This document shows positions 26,199 through 39,000 of a DNA stretch of 64,000 nucleotides, one piece after another. The notes below the pieces were generated by a model. It worked only from the letters and a program-made list of their open reading frames with translations, did no database searches and had not been told where the DNA came from. The stretch comes from Rhodosorus marinus (Eukaryota > Rhodophyta > Stylonematophyceae > Stylonematales > Stylonemataceae), in the NCBI GenBank assembly GCA_029953675.1, contig JAMWBK010000005.1, positions 2,065,001 to 2,129,000 of the forward strand, written 5' to 3'. Each line of letters begins with the position of its first letter. Within the stretch, counting starts at the first letter, position 1. Made by a program: the position numbers and the translations under genes.

Positions 26199-27798
26199 CT
26201 ACGCATCATCGAAAACGTCCCTTATATCCACCGGCTCAAATTTGAACTCATTGAACATGTTGCTGTTCGACTCCCTTTCATCCCTCTTTTCGAGACCGTC
26301 TCCCTGTTCCAGGTTGCTCTTCCCCTCTTTGTCCTTCTCTTCCTCTTCCTTTTGCGCTGCAATTTCCTTTGCCTTGGCTTCCCTCTCTGCCTGCACCTTT
26401 TCAACCATCTTGGCAAAACGAGCTCGCGCTTTTGCGGGGCCCTGCTCATCCATTCGAAATTCATCCAGATATCTGGTCATAAACCAAAACAAGGAGGGGG
26501 AAATAGAAAAGAAATCAGAATTTTCAGTTCCGATGACGAGATTCTGTTAGAACACGCGCCGACGGCCACGTCGAACCGCAGTGAACAATGTTCAAATCAT
26601 ACTTACTCCAACGTCCGAGCATTAACCTTCACTTTAGCCTCTGGTTGAAGGTACTTGTTGAACTGAGTGTGCACATTCAGAAGGTGCTGTAGTTGAAAAT
26701 CAAAGGTGTGTGTTGTGTGGGGTGTGGGGGTGCCGCGAAAACAGAACAAAAATCCACAGGATGGAGTCAATTTCCGCAGACGGCAAAGCGGTTTGACCGC
26801 AGCCTGATGCACAAACGCTTTACCTCGATGTCAAACTTTGCATAGGTAATGGCCTCGGCAGGGAGCGGCCTCTGCTCCCACAGTCTCGGATTATCTTGGA
26901 ACTGGGATTTGATCTGTGAAGGTCGATTTGGTTTGAGCCTTGGCCTCTGTCAAAACTTGCAGGATTGACTGACTTACGGATGCTTTCAGGTTTTCTTCCT
27001 CTACAGTTGTAACCGAAAACGTTCGTAATAGGGTCTTCAGGCCCACTGGGATAGTTACCTCAATCCCTTTTTGCTCCCTGAAGAGAAGTTGGAATAGAAT
27101 TTTGCCGTGCGTGCCGCGACAACGTTTCAGCGACACCGGCGAGCCCCAGTTCAAACTAGGAAAGTCTTATGGGTACAACCAACCTCCAAGCCGTGTATGC
27201 TACTTGTGTATCAAAGACGTTCGATAGTTTCACATTGAACTGCCAGTACAAAGCATCCGAGTCCTGTCGACAGTCGTGTACCACTTTAACGACTGGACGC
27301 ATTCGAAGGGAAAAGTGAACACTGAGTTATTAATACACAAACAGGCCATGTTCCTACAACCGATGGGCTTGATGAACTCACTCGTTTCCGATTCCAATAG
27401 CGGTCCGATCCCACCAGCGGTGAACAATTCGTCCCCTATTGCAACCACGTCGAACAAGTAGGCTTTCTTGCGCGAAGCTATCTGCACAAGGCATAACCTA
27501 TGAAATAAGAAAAAATCAACCGCGTCAAAAAAAATCCCATGCCAAAGCCCTGAACAAAAACAAGCCCGCACCTGCCGGTCCTGCTCAAAGCAGTTCCCTC
27601 GCAATCCAGCGCAAGTACCCTCTCCGTCATCAGCGCCGCCGACGCTGACTTCGCTTTTATCAACGTATCGACAAGAACCAATTCCAGAGCACGTGGAGCA
27701 ACCTTGGCGGGCGCAGACGACTTCGTCCTAGCGCGTCCAGCCCCGCTTCCCCGGCCTCCATACCACTGAAACCCTTGACCTCCAGAATTTGAGCTCAT
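26199..27798 (-). CDS. EXD1-like 3'-5' exonuclease (RNase D fold)
   Basis: Exons are 27798-27572, 27497-27382, 27292-27184, 27077-26978, 26913-26824, 26686-26607 and 26472-26199. The DEDDy exonuclease motifs are in order: LALDCEGTAL (Asp and Glu), VVHDCRQDSDAL (Asp), and AITYAKFDIEHLL (Tyr-x3-Asp). Between them lie LVQIASRKKAYLFDV and NVFDTQVAYTAWR. This arrangement matches the EXD1/Egalitarian group, where some members degrade RNA and others (EXD1 in animals) are inactive RNA-binding adaptors. Here all catalytic residues are kept, so activity is likely. The N-terminus is glycine-rich (GGQGFQWYGGRG) and the C-terminus is a charged coiled coil. Start 27798 was chosen over the in-frame ATG at 27828 because it opens the glycine-rich segment. 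Confidence 0.9.
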
Positions 27799-28392
27799 TA
27801 TCGCCCTTTTTAATAGTGTACTGTTCAAATTCTCCTCCCTTTGTAATCCATCACACTCACATAAAACATCTACTACTCACAGCAAACAGACCACAAAGAA
27901 ACCGGTACCGCGGACTATTCAAAATCACTCCCCCTTCACCGCAATCCCTGATCTTCTCCATGCTCAAGTTCCTCATCCTAAGCAGTCCCACACATCAATT
28001 TGGGACAGGCAGTAAAACACAATAAAACAGAAAAAAAAGCGGCACCAGAGCACCATCCCATGTACAAAGGCATTGCTTCTTCATTCCTTCGCAGCTGAAA
28101 CAAGCTGCTCGCATGCATGGAAGCGCTATGACGAGACAGTATATGATGCGGATTTCGAAAACCGACAGGCCTCTCCTGTAGTCTATCCGGGTGGAAGGAC
28201 AACGACCGGTGACTGAGTACTGGGCGCATGACGAGTTTATACTGATAGATCGATGTGATGCATGGATGTCTTCCGAGCGTTCTACACGTTGACTTACACT
28301 GAGCTATGAGCCCGTTTGTGCAAGCGGTAGTGCCACAGGTCAGTTATCCATATCGCCATCAGAAAGATCACGCATTCAAAGTGGCTTGGCGA
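27799..28392. other. interval upstream of the exonuclease gene
   Basis: About 600 bp with no recognised gene. It likely contains the exonuclease promoter and the 3' end of the small gene at 28393. An 83-codon minus frame at 27978-28229 has no support. Confidence 0.4.
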
Positions 28393-28727
28393 TCAACATG
28401 AGATATTAAATTCAGAGAAGCGAACCTAGCGATTGCCACAGGTCGTGGTGGTTTGCAAGATGTGGGCATGTGAATGGATTCAAGGGAAGATATCACCCTG
28501 CCAATACGCCATGCCAATACGCAGAACATATTCCATGGCCGACGAGGAAGCCCTGCCTCTGCTCGAATGGAAGCTTCGAACTGGAGTTCTTCAGCAGCGC
28601 ACGAGCAATGGAGGTGACGCACTGCAAGACTCACCGCTTGCACAGTTCGATCGACGGCTTCCTGTACACGTTGGATGCATTCAGGTGCAACATCGTCTCC
28701 AATCGCCAATTGATCAACTGAAGGCAT
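28393..28727 (-). CDS. small unknown protein, three short exons
   Basis: The proposed exons 28727-28635 (31 codons), 28580-28521 (20 codons) and 28425-28393 (10 codons plus stop) give 61 residues. All junctions are phase 0 and the first donor is a perfect GTGAGT. The protein begins MPSVDQLAIGDDVAPE, has an amphipathic helix, then RRPWNMFC, and three cysteines in all. I do not recognise it. The neat splicing pattern is the only argument that it is real. The alternative is a 157-codon unspliced frame ending at 28368 on the same strand. Confidence 0.35.
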
Positions 28728-28918
28728 GCGGGCCGGAAAGTGCTGGCGGGAACAAGCCTCCGGCCGATGGCTTGGCCAGCCGCAAAAAATCAAACTGGTC
28801 CCACGTCTGAACTCCCTTTGGAGCCCCCGAATAGTCTCCATTTTGCCATGCCTTTCTTCTATAGTACGGATCGAGATTTCAAATTAATTTTCGGTGGTTC
28901 TTATACTTTTTAAACACT

Positions 28919-30588
28919 TCAGTTGCTTAGAGAGTACAATTCCAGAATGGTAAGTCCATCGCAGAAATAAGACAACACAGGAATATACTCCTTCCCGGCA
29001 CCGCTAGAATCAATACGCTCCTCAAGCAGAGCTTCACGGGTATTTGGCATGATCAGATCAGAATGCTCTCCGGCAAATCTCCAGCCAAATCCACGATCAG
29101 GCTTCACGCAGGCCTTCATCTCCTGCGACGTGAACTTCGACGCTCGCTCTGCCCTTGACTTGTACTGTCGGATTCTTTCCCCCCTGACGATGCAAGTCGA
29201 TTCATAACACCTCGCTCCATACGAAGCGCGAGTGGTACGATGGTGGCGACAACAGCGACCTTGAGAATCGATTGACACATTGTCCCTTCAGAAACACTTT
29301 GCACGCACGCCCACAAATGTACAAGGGCGACTTACTCTGATCAGTGTGCCAATCACACGCTTGAACAGTCCATTCTGTCTCTTCAGCAGCGTCCGACTCC
29401 TGTAGCCCTCATAAAGTTCAATCTTTCGCCTCTTCAGATCGGATAGGCCATCCGTCAAGATGCAGCGCCTCAACGCTCCAATATCTGAGTAGTCTTCGTT
29501 CTCAACCTCAACGAATCCCCAAGGGTATTCCCTACCGACCTTCACGGTCTGCAGTTCAGAAGGGACAAACAGGAAACTTGCCATCAGCTCGTTTTTCTGT
29601 CCGCAATGACTTCACTCGATTTTTTTTGGAACTCGCATTACCCCGTCCGAGGTCTTCTTCGGATACATTGATGCGACGACTGCAAAGGGTTCATGGACCA
29701 CTGTGATATTGTTCTCAGCCAAAGTCTTCACGACCTCCTCTCTGAATAGGGTAAGCTCCTCCATGGTCATAGCATCTGACTTCGCCAGCACCGGTATCAC
29801 TGGAGCTTTGCCATCGATCCGTCGGAGTATTTCAAGGTCGACCTGCGAGATCACGATATCGGCACTTGGTCAAAACTTCAAGACGAGCAAGATCTTTCCA
29901 TTCATATTCCCTTACCTCCTTTATACGATGAGGCGCGAAAAAGAACAGCACCGCGTCAACCAGGCAGTCCTCATAGTTCGTACTCCCCGCCCTAGTAACT
30001 CTAGTCTCTTCCTGGAGGGCATTCTTATTGCAAAAATCAAGGTACTTGATCACCGTCTTGAAGCTCCTCTCAAGATCCAGGCTATCCCCAAATCCTGCAT
30101 GGGAAAGTCACCCCGATCAGATCTCTATTGGAACAAACAAGCCGGCCCGGGGGCGTACCTGGAGTATCTGTCATGGTCACTCTGAATGGGACCTCGTCCA
30201 TAACGAACTTGAATTCCGTCTGGCTGATCCCGATCGTTTTCATGACGGGATGCAAATGACTGTCATTCCCAGAGTGTGCTCTCAAGTCCTTCGAAAAAAT
30301 GTTCGACAGAAGCGTCGTCTTCCCCAATCCACTTTCTCCAACCGCGACAATGTTGATAGTCTCTCCCTTGGCCCCGAGGTCGTTCATCCTCTGACGCATG
30401 ATCCCATCGCGAACGCCAGCCAGCTCCGGGAGTTCTGTACTCTTGTCACTGTTCGCTCCTTCAACCCATCTCCCACTAGTTTTCGCGGTAGACTTCGATG
30501 GTGACTTGGACTCAGCCCCTGCCTCAACCCACCTGGGAGTGGCTTTAGTTTTAGCCGGGGTTGCGATAGCCTGCGACTGTGCCTCCAT
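28919..30588 (-). CDS. septin
   Basis: Exons are 30588-30159, 30094-29916, 29842-29642, 29548-29336, a tentative 26-nt mini-exon 29285-29260, and a final exon ending at 28919. Septins are filament-forming GTPases that scaffold membranes and cell division. The motifs are P-loop GESGLGKTTL, switch DTPGFGDSLD, LFFFAPHRIKEVDLEILRR, G4 AKSD, and the septin unique element around REYPWGFVEVEN with CILTDGLSDLK. The N-terminus (~60 residues) carries two copies of a short RWVE segment (PRWVEAGAE, GRWVEGANS). The C-terminal ~90 residues are not a coiled coil, unlike many opisthokont septins. The mini-exon and last junction are tentative because they rest on frame alone. Confidence 0.92.
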
Positions 30589-32042
30589 AGCCCCTAGGTA
30601 TACTCTATAGCCCTCTACAGTACTCTGAAACCAAATACAACAGCAACAAATCCTTCCGATTTCCCCCCTTGCCTGTTTAAATCCCTACTCTCCTGTTCCC
30701 CCCCATCCATCCCCCGATGTCCTCTGAAAGTCTCCTTCTCACTCCTATTGTTTTCGAGACCAACAGCCTGAATCACCCAAACCAACTTTACCAATTGGTA
30801 CCAACACTAGCGCTGCCTAAATTCCCCAACCCCTTGGTTGGAGAGTTCGATATGAGTGTACTAGTACCTATATTTGTATCCGTCAAAATATCACAGGGCT
30901 TAGTACAGTACTAATACTATAAAATCACTATATGTAACCCCTCTAAAACCAGAATTGATGGCACAACGCACCATTCTCTACTTTGAGGCGGGTGGTTAGA
31001 ATTTTAAAGACAAACACGGCTCTTATAACACATTCTTGATTGCAATACAATCATTCTATTGTTGATGGCCAATGAGAGTGGATGGAACAGTTGAGGGTCA
31101 CAAAAAAATCTGTTTTTTTGTACCTTAATGGAATTTTAACTGATCGGCTTTTCGTTGATCCTTGCACAGGGAGATTTGAGCATGAGGTAGTTTTGAATTG
31201 TCTTGTTTATGTGAAGATATATTAGTGCTTGTGATAATAGATTAGCTTGAGAGGGGGGGGGGTAGGTTGTTTCCAGATTTTGGGATCTGTATCCCAATCA
31301 ACTCTCTTTGACAATCAGATTGAGTGAGTTTATTCGTCGATTATGAGAATAAAAGAAGTACTGAACAATATTTTCGATGATCATTGGCTTATAGTTTTGC
31401 TGGTGTGATATAATTGGATAAAAAAATACTACAAAACCTGAGTTCATTGGTTTGAAATTACTCAAACATTCCAATTTTAAAAGAAGAGAAGCGCTATGCT
31501 CGTTGCTCCAGGACTAAGCCAAAGTTGCTCGTTTGCAAAGAAGCTTAGGCAGTTCGGCTTGGCAGCTTAAGATCAATCGTCCGCAAGATCTGCTGTCCGC
31601 CGCCAAGCACGATAGAACTAGCGGTTCGACAGGTCTAGTGATGAACGTACAGAACCAACTTGCGTCAACAATGTCTTATTGAATGCTCCCATGCTCCTGT
31701 GCATTCAATAATACATTGTGTGATCTCCTCCGTACAGATCGAAACGGCATGCTGATATGTTGTGTGTGATCCTGACGAGAGTGCTAGTTCGTTCGGAGTT
31801 CACATGATAGTTTGCGAACGTATGGATTGCTTTTAGCCGCGATAAGATCCACGGTTTCATACGACGAAGGGTCTCAGGAGGCTTATTACAACAAGTGAGT
31901 CTAGTCCAATTGACATCAACAGCAGAAAAAGGGGAGTCGCACAGGACACTGTGTACTTAGTGTGAAATAAATCTGAAAGATCTACGGAGTGGTGCCCTGC
32001 GTAGCGGAGAACTCGTGCGCATGTCAAACGGAAAGTGGCCAA

Positions 32043-32069
32043 GAAACTTCCATCATCCATGGAAGTTTC
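32043..32069. repeat. perfect 11-bp inverted repeat (hairpin)
   Basis: GAAACTTCCAT, a five-base spacer CATCC, then ATGGAAGTTTC. The arms are perfectly complementary. It could form a stem-loop in RNA or be a dyad protein-binding site. It sits at the 5' edge of open frames at 32059-32446. Confidence 0.8.
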
Positions 32070-32173
32070 TCGAAGCGATCTGGTGGGGAACATCGTGCTG
32101 ACTAGACTTGGATATCAGAGTGCAACATACCTCGAAAACTCAGGAGTTGGTCTGCTACAACCTAAATGCTTGA

Positions 32174-32446
32174 CCAGTACAGCCAGGGTGGTTCACCAAA
32201 ACCGGCTCGTGTGGGACCGAGTTTCAGATCGGCATCAAGCTCAAGCCCGTAGCGTTCCTAGCTGTTAGCAATGTATCGACCAAAGCCAACGCTCATCGAT
32301 CGTGGTGCAGAAGCCACGATGTGCCGGTAACAGCAAGTATTGCAACGAAACCCGACAAGTCCCTTCGTCTGTGCCTGGGAGAGAAGGTAGCCGGACCAAA
32401 GTATGAAACGGGAGTCGAGCTGATGTTGGAACCTGCTAGGGTCTGA
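32174..32446 (+). other. 90-codon open frame without ATG
   Basis: The frame runs from just after TGA 32171 to TGA 32444. It contains GTEFQIGIKLKPVAFLAV and KSLRLCLGEKVAGPKYE, a composition that looks coding, but no family is recognised and no start exists in frame. A second frame with an ATG (32059-32268) precedes and overlaps it. The two could be exons of one gene or a decayed gene. No good splice pair joins them. Confidence 0.3.
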
Positions 32447-33077
32447 AGCGGGTTCCGACAACTGACCTCTCGAAACCCGTACTGACCAAATATCTCAAAG
32501 ACACGCGGCATATGTACATTCGCCAAGAAATAAATTAGTAATCTAGTTATTTATTCGATATATCAATCGTTTTTATTTTGATTGATATATCGGAGAGAGT
32601 CTTCCCTATTTATTGAATAAAATTTAAAATAATGCTTAAAATGGTCCTTCAAAAAAACTTTTTTTTTAATATTTGGAAGTATCAATGGCTCGACGTGGTT
32701 CACCGCCGCTGAGTGCCGCTGAGTGGGGAAGGAGGGCAGGTTTCTAGAGTGGAGGTGGACGGATATGATTTTTGATGTAATTTGAGGAGTTTTCTTGCTC
32801 TGGGAATGGTGCAAGAAGGTTGGCCGTAGTGAAGAAGTGAAGGAGGCACGGGGAGGAAGGGATTGGGAGTTGCTAGAGGATTGTGAGTGAGAAGAGGTAA
32901 GTTCGGTTTTTTGTCGTTTTATCATATGCGCTTCCTAGCTGTTTTTGTTGTTTGTTTATCCTTTTTTTGTTTTGAGAGGGCGCTGTTGGGTGGTTTTTGT
33001 TGTAGAAGTGGGAAGGTGTTCTTACGCGGAGGGAGCTGACGCTTGTTGTATCCTTTTTTCTGAATCCTCGTTCATAG

Positions 33078-33637
<560 letters not shown>

Positions 33638-34587
33638 ACTGCACAGTTGTGCTCATAGTCATGTCCGAATATTTGTTTTAAAGGAATAAAAAGAAAGGAA
33701 TTTACAATCTCATAGAAGAGCGTTGAGATTCTCCGCGATTGCTTGTCTCGGCGTTCCAAAGGAGACAGTCCGGGGTCCTGCTTTGTGCTGAACTCTGATT
33801 TAGCCCTCACGTGAGCTCATCCTTTCATGTAGTTTGCCTGGAGAAAGCGTTTGGTTTCTCAACCAGGAACTGGGCCCGACGAGATCCGGAAACCGAAACC
33901 AGAATCTTTGACAGGCAAACCAAAAGTGGATACCATGGCTTCGCCCATTTCTCTTCAGGAGGATTTCATTTTCTTACTATTTACACATAAATAAATGGCC
34001 CTCTAGGTTTCGTATGAAACCGAATTCGCCATCTTCATTCCCCCCAGAGTAGAGTAGCGCCTCGGGTCCAATCATCCACTCGCAAACCATGGCACCCAAT
34101 GCGATACAGTGTCAGGCTCGTGGAAGTTATCGCCTCCTCATCGCTGTGCCCTTTTTTGCAATGCCTTCGAAGACGATTTGAAAGCGATGACTTTGTCCCC
34201 AAGGGCCAACCTCTTCAGCTAAACGAGGCAGCCCCAGGGCGACAGGTCTGATGAAGCACACCACAAGGCCAGTTCGCTGGTCGCAATGCTGACTGAGAAG
34301 CTAGCGTGATGTAGTCAAATGCTGGTAGACAGTCCAACTGCTCAATTCTTCTAGCGTCTCAATTCCCTTCCCTGACTGTGGTCCAGTGGAGGAAGATACA
34401 CACCTGTTACGCGGTCAACCGGAGCCTTCCGAGATTAGCTGAAATCGAGATCAATTTCAGAAGGCTTGCGGGGTTGTGGATTTTGGCATGGTACGAAAGG
34501 TTGAGTATTGTTGTGGAGAACTAAACAGCTCTTTGACTCTCAGCTGAGTCTCATAGGAGGCGATCTGAGCTTTTCTTTTGGGAAGAT
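33638..34587. other. intergenic between ubiquitin-eL40 and AOS1
   Basis: About 950 bp with no open frame of note on either strand. It holds the 3' UTR of the ubiquitin gene (an AATAAA-like word near 33686) and the promoter of AOS1. Confidence 0.45.
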
Positions 34588-35781
34588 ATGGGAACCGATG
34601 GCGAGGCTTTGACATTATCGACTGAGGAGGCTGCTGTTTATGACAGACAGATACGACTATGGGGCGCGGATGCGCAACAGAGGATGTCGACTTCCCGTGT
34701 GGTGGTGGTTGGTCGTGTTCGCTCCAACTTGGGTAATGAACTGATTAAAAACATCTGCCTCGCTGGAGTGAGCTCGATTATACTATGCTCGGTTAACGAC
34801 GTTGAGGGTCAGGGCTTCCTTGGAGATTCCCTGGACGAGGTACTGTGCTCGATCGAAAACAACCCGCTGGGGGGGCTGCAGTACATGGGAATAACCAGCT
34901 GTCGTTATCCGTTTGGATTGCAGGTTAGAAATTCTGTTCAAGATATCAATCGCTTCGTGAAAGTAGATATCTTTGAGGGAGAGGAAGCAGCAGCGAATGA
35001 AGTCAAGTCATCCACCGCGGTCTGTCTTATTGGATTCGATTCCGTTCCATCCATTATGTCAATCGCTAAATCTTGCAGACAAGGCGGCATAGGGTAGGAG
35101 AACAACACATAATCGAGGCTGTATGCTGCTCTCCCGTCTAGGAAATAGAACCTGACCTTGTCCTGTGCGCAGCCTGTTCGTAGGCGAATGCATCGGCCTC
35201 TTCGGCGCAGTCTTCCTCGATCTGGGTGTCCGGTCATATGCTGAGGAGGACAAGGACTCCGGCAGATTGATCGAAAAGGTAATCGATTACACGTCGTACG
35301 CTGACACATTTGATGACATGGGAGTTCCGAAGGCACCTACTGCACCAGGCGCGATTGCACTCGGGGAAATGCTTAGGATCAAATCCAACAGGTAGGAAAG
35401 AGTGATATGGAAGATGAGCCAGATTTCTTGGTTCCATTCTTTGTGGCAAGTGCATCTCGCCTTTCGGAAGTTTCTGAGAGCACCATTTACGTCTCCACTC
35501 TGGTCAGCTCCGAGGATGTTGAGGAACTGACGGTTGCGTACGCGAGAGCTGTTGCGGAGATGTACGAGAGAACAGGAGTTAACGGAAAGCAGAGGCTTTC
35601 AGAGCAGCATCTGCGATCGTTTGCTCATGCAGCCAGAACCGAGGTGCCGCCAGTTTCCGCTATTGTTGGAGGCATTTATGGGAGAGAAGTGATAAAGTAC
35701 CTGACTGGAAAGGACGAGCCGCTAAACAATCTGTTCTTTTTCGATGCCATCCGAAGTACGGGTATTGTAGAGTGTATGTAA
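34588..35781 (+). CDS. SAE1: SUMO-activating enzyme subunit 1 (AOS1/SAE1)
   Basis: AOS1 pairs with UBA2 to activate SUMO. Exon 1 is 34588-35093 and exon 2 starts at 35173 after a 79-nt intron. The N-terminus has EEAAVYDRQIRLWGADAQQRM, the family signature. The Rossmann segment reads VVVVGRVRSNLGNELIKNICLAG, where the usual G-x-G-G loop is changed. The C-terminus has VSAIVGGIYGREVIKYLTGK and NNLFFFDAIRSTGIVECM. Near 35391 the frame of IALGEMLRIKSNR runs into TAG, while the conserved remainder (EDEPDFLVPFF onward) is in another frame. No intron of believable length with matching phase joins them, so a one-base indel is suspected. If that is a sequencing error, the protein would be about 370 residues. 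Confidence 0.85.
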
Positions 35782-36056
35782 AACGGTATGGCTCCTAGAA
35801 AGTTTGCCGAAGAATGAAATATTGATTCCCGCTAGAGATTTTCGTTAGAAGTTCATGATTCTGCATACTGGAAACGTTTTCTACGGAAATTGTGCTCTTC
35901 ATTGACACCACTCAAAGGATTCAAAGTCAGCAACAAGAACATTTCAATGGAATTCTGAGAGCTAACGGTAAACTGGCATTTTCTAGAGCGCAATCTGTAC
36001 ACGACTGTCGCCAACCCAAGCAAAACGGTAGTTATTATTTTGAACGTCAACCCCTC

Positions 36057-39000
36057 TCATCGACCCGTCTTGAACCGCTTCGATGCATTCGGGAACCGGG
36101 AGGGGTCAAAGTCCGGATCGCTCGCGAGGCGAGAGCTTAGAGACCTCTGCAGTTGCTGGTTGTATGAGAGCGCAACACCGGAGTCCTCCAACTCCTTGCA
36201 TGCTTGATCAGCCTCCTCTGCGCTAACACCAGCACTTCTACTGGCTTTGCGCAGTGCTGTTGTAGCCATTTCCGCAGCTCCAGTATCCGTAAGCGGAGAA
36301 ACCGGCGGAGGTGGCTTGTTCGTTCCCCCAAGTCGATACCCACGACTCGTTGGCTTCTTCCTGAGACCGGTCTGTCTAATCTTGTCCTTTTCAACCAGTG
36401 AGCGCCATTTCTTGGCATCTTCGGGAACCAGATACTGGTCAAAGACATCACCAGACCCTACGAGTTGAACAAACGAATTTCCATTGAGGATCGAGAAACT
36501 AAGCAAAAGCCTGCGTGGCGTATGGAACGACGACATACCAGTCTGGCTCGAAGAAATTGGATCGCTTCGAAGGACCTACTCAGCATAGTTACCAGAAGGG
36601 ACAGAAGTTCGTCAGCAACTCTGCCGCTGTAAAACGAGCGGAAGAGACTCAGCTTCGAATGCGTACCGAATTGCCATCTTCGCGAATCTGATCGGTCACA
36701 GGCACATCCCCAGCTTCAGCTGCTGCCTCAGCAGCGAGTGCTTCTACCAGGTCTTCCATCGATTCATCCTCTTCATTGACCAACTCTGCAACCTCATCCA
36801 GAAGAGCATCAAGATTTGAATCCTACCGTAGGATTAAAAGCACCGCCATGAGTTTAGGAGAGGTTGGTCCGCTATGGATGCTTCTCTACAATTCGTAAAA
36901 TTACCTCTGCCTCTGCGGGCGCTCCCATGCTCTGGGAAGTCTCAACTGCACGACTAGCAGGTGTTGCTTCCACTGCCGCACCACTCGGAATGGACCGCTC
37001 TCCAACTCCAGCATTTCCATGTGCGGCTGGGGCAGGGGCATCCGTTTGAACATCGTTGACGCTGGTTGGTTCTGTGCGTTCGTCCCCGGACCTGTTCAAC
37101 TGTTGGATCCATCGGCCCCGAGAGTCCGTGGCATATCGAAGAAGGAGACCACTGCCCATCGCCATAACCATACCCAATTCTGCTCCACACAACTCTTGAC
37201 CGTGGGTAGATACGAGCCTTCGAATGAAGTTTTGAGCGTCCGGCCAACCACCTATCATCATGTTCGAGAGGTTATACGCACATTCTCCAACCTAATGATA
37301 TGAAAAACGGTTCTCAGCCTTTTCTACTCCTCTGACGAACGGATCTTTTGAACCTGAACGAACCGTCCAATCAAGCAAGCTTGAGGCAAGGCTCGGGAAC
37401 TCTTCGTCCTGAATCCGCTCATCCATGATGCATCTCATAATCTCCCGAGAGCGCCGGTGGAGAATGGGGAGGATCCTTTCCCTAGCAGTCCGGCTGTCAG
37501 GTCTACGTCGATCCGAAGTTGCCAGCTCGTTGTCGAGCTCTGTAATGAACTTTTCCAAGTCATCATTGAGAAGCCTAGAGAGATGCGGGTAGGACAAGCA
37601 AGATGTTTCAGATATTGCCCAAAGGGGGGGACCCCTCACAGCCGATCACTCGCGCTGCTCTGCGTGATTACCTATCGGCAAGTGCGTCCGCGCCCTCTGC
37701 AGAGCTGTCCATTTCTGTAAAGTTTTCTAAGCAGTAAGTCCGAACCGGCTGTCTCATGCTCTGCACGAACTCAAAGTTGCCGTTGAGGACGCCCATGAGC
37801 TGAACAATGCTAACGTTCTCCATCGCATGTCTAAGCAGCCCCTCAAGCTCAGACTCATCCGTCGAATTGAGACTGCTTCCCTCCATGGCGTTCCTGACCA
37901 AGTGCCCAACGCTTGGAGATGGGCCCTGAACCCCAGCTCCCTGCGCTGAAGCTGAGGACTGGATCTCATTCATGATCCGTCCGAACAAGTTCGCGTACTC
38001 CGCTAGCTCCGGATTGTCCGACTGAGGCCCTCCTTGAGCCGCTGGCTCCGACCTCGGCTCTGAGCGCAAAGGTCCCTCGGCCCTTTCTCCAAGTCCAGGA
38101 TCCGAGCCGTTATGCGCTTCGACTGATGCACCCTGCTCTGCGGGAGGGCCCTGAGAACGGGGCGTTTGAGCGTTTTGAGATGGCGGATTGCGATGGGTGT
38201 GTACGTGGACGTGAGTAACACTGGCCGGTCCCGTCTCTGCGTTTTGCCCTGCGGTTTGATGTCTGTGAACATTCACATGGAACCTGACGTCTGAATCCTT
38301 TCCAACAGAGCCACAAGCATATCAGTTTCCCGAACGACACATGGTATACAGGAAGTTGATGACTAACCACGTTCCCACCCGTGGTATCAGCGGGGGTTTC
38401 CGAGCCAGGTTGGTGTGCAGCTTGTTGCCTCTGTCTTTGTTCTGTTAGCGATTGAAGAATACCCTGAATAACCGGGGCAATATTTGGTATTAACTGGGAG
38501 ACGCTGTTGCCATCTTGCATTGGAACGTGAACTTGAGGCAGTCGTTGCTGAGAAGCCTGACTACCGGTTCCCTGTTGTTGATTCCGGGCGCCGGATTGAG
38601 CTTGCTGCTCATTTGTGGCATCTCCGGGAGTCCTTTGTTGATCGGTAGTTTCGCCGGGCACTGGTTGATCCTGCACATCCCGGTTCCCTGTAGCCCCACC
38701 CTGGTTTCCATCTTGTTGTGATTGTACCAACATATTCACAACATTACTAATCAACGGAGTGAAACCATTTACAACCTGCGAGAACCAAAGAGATGACGAC
38801 GCGTGAGGTTCACAGAAAATGTCTATAATGGGGAGGAGAAGGATCGCATCGAGACCTAGGGTAGGGCTTACCATATCCACCACGTTGCTCGCATCTTGCG
38901 TTCCATTGCTTTCATACGTAAACCCTGTCTGAAACTGAACACCCCCTTGTTGTGCTCTTTGAGTCTGTTCTTCAGCAGCACCCTGTGGTGCCTCATTCGC

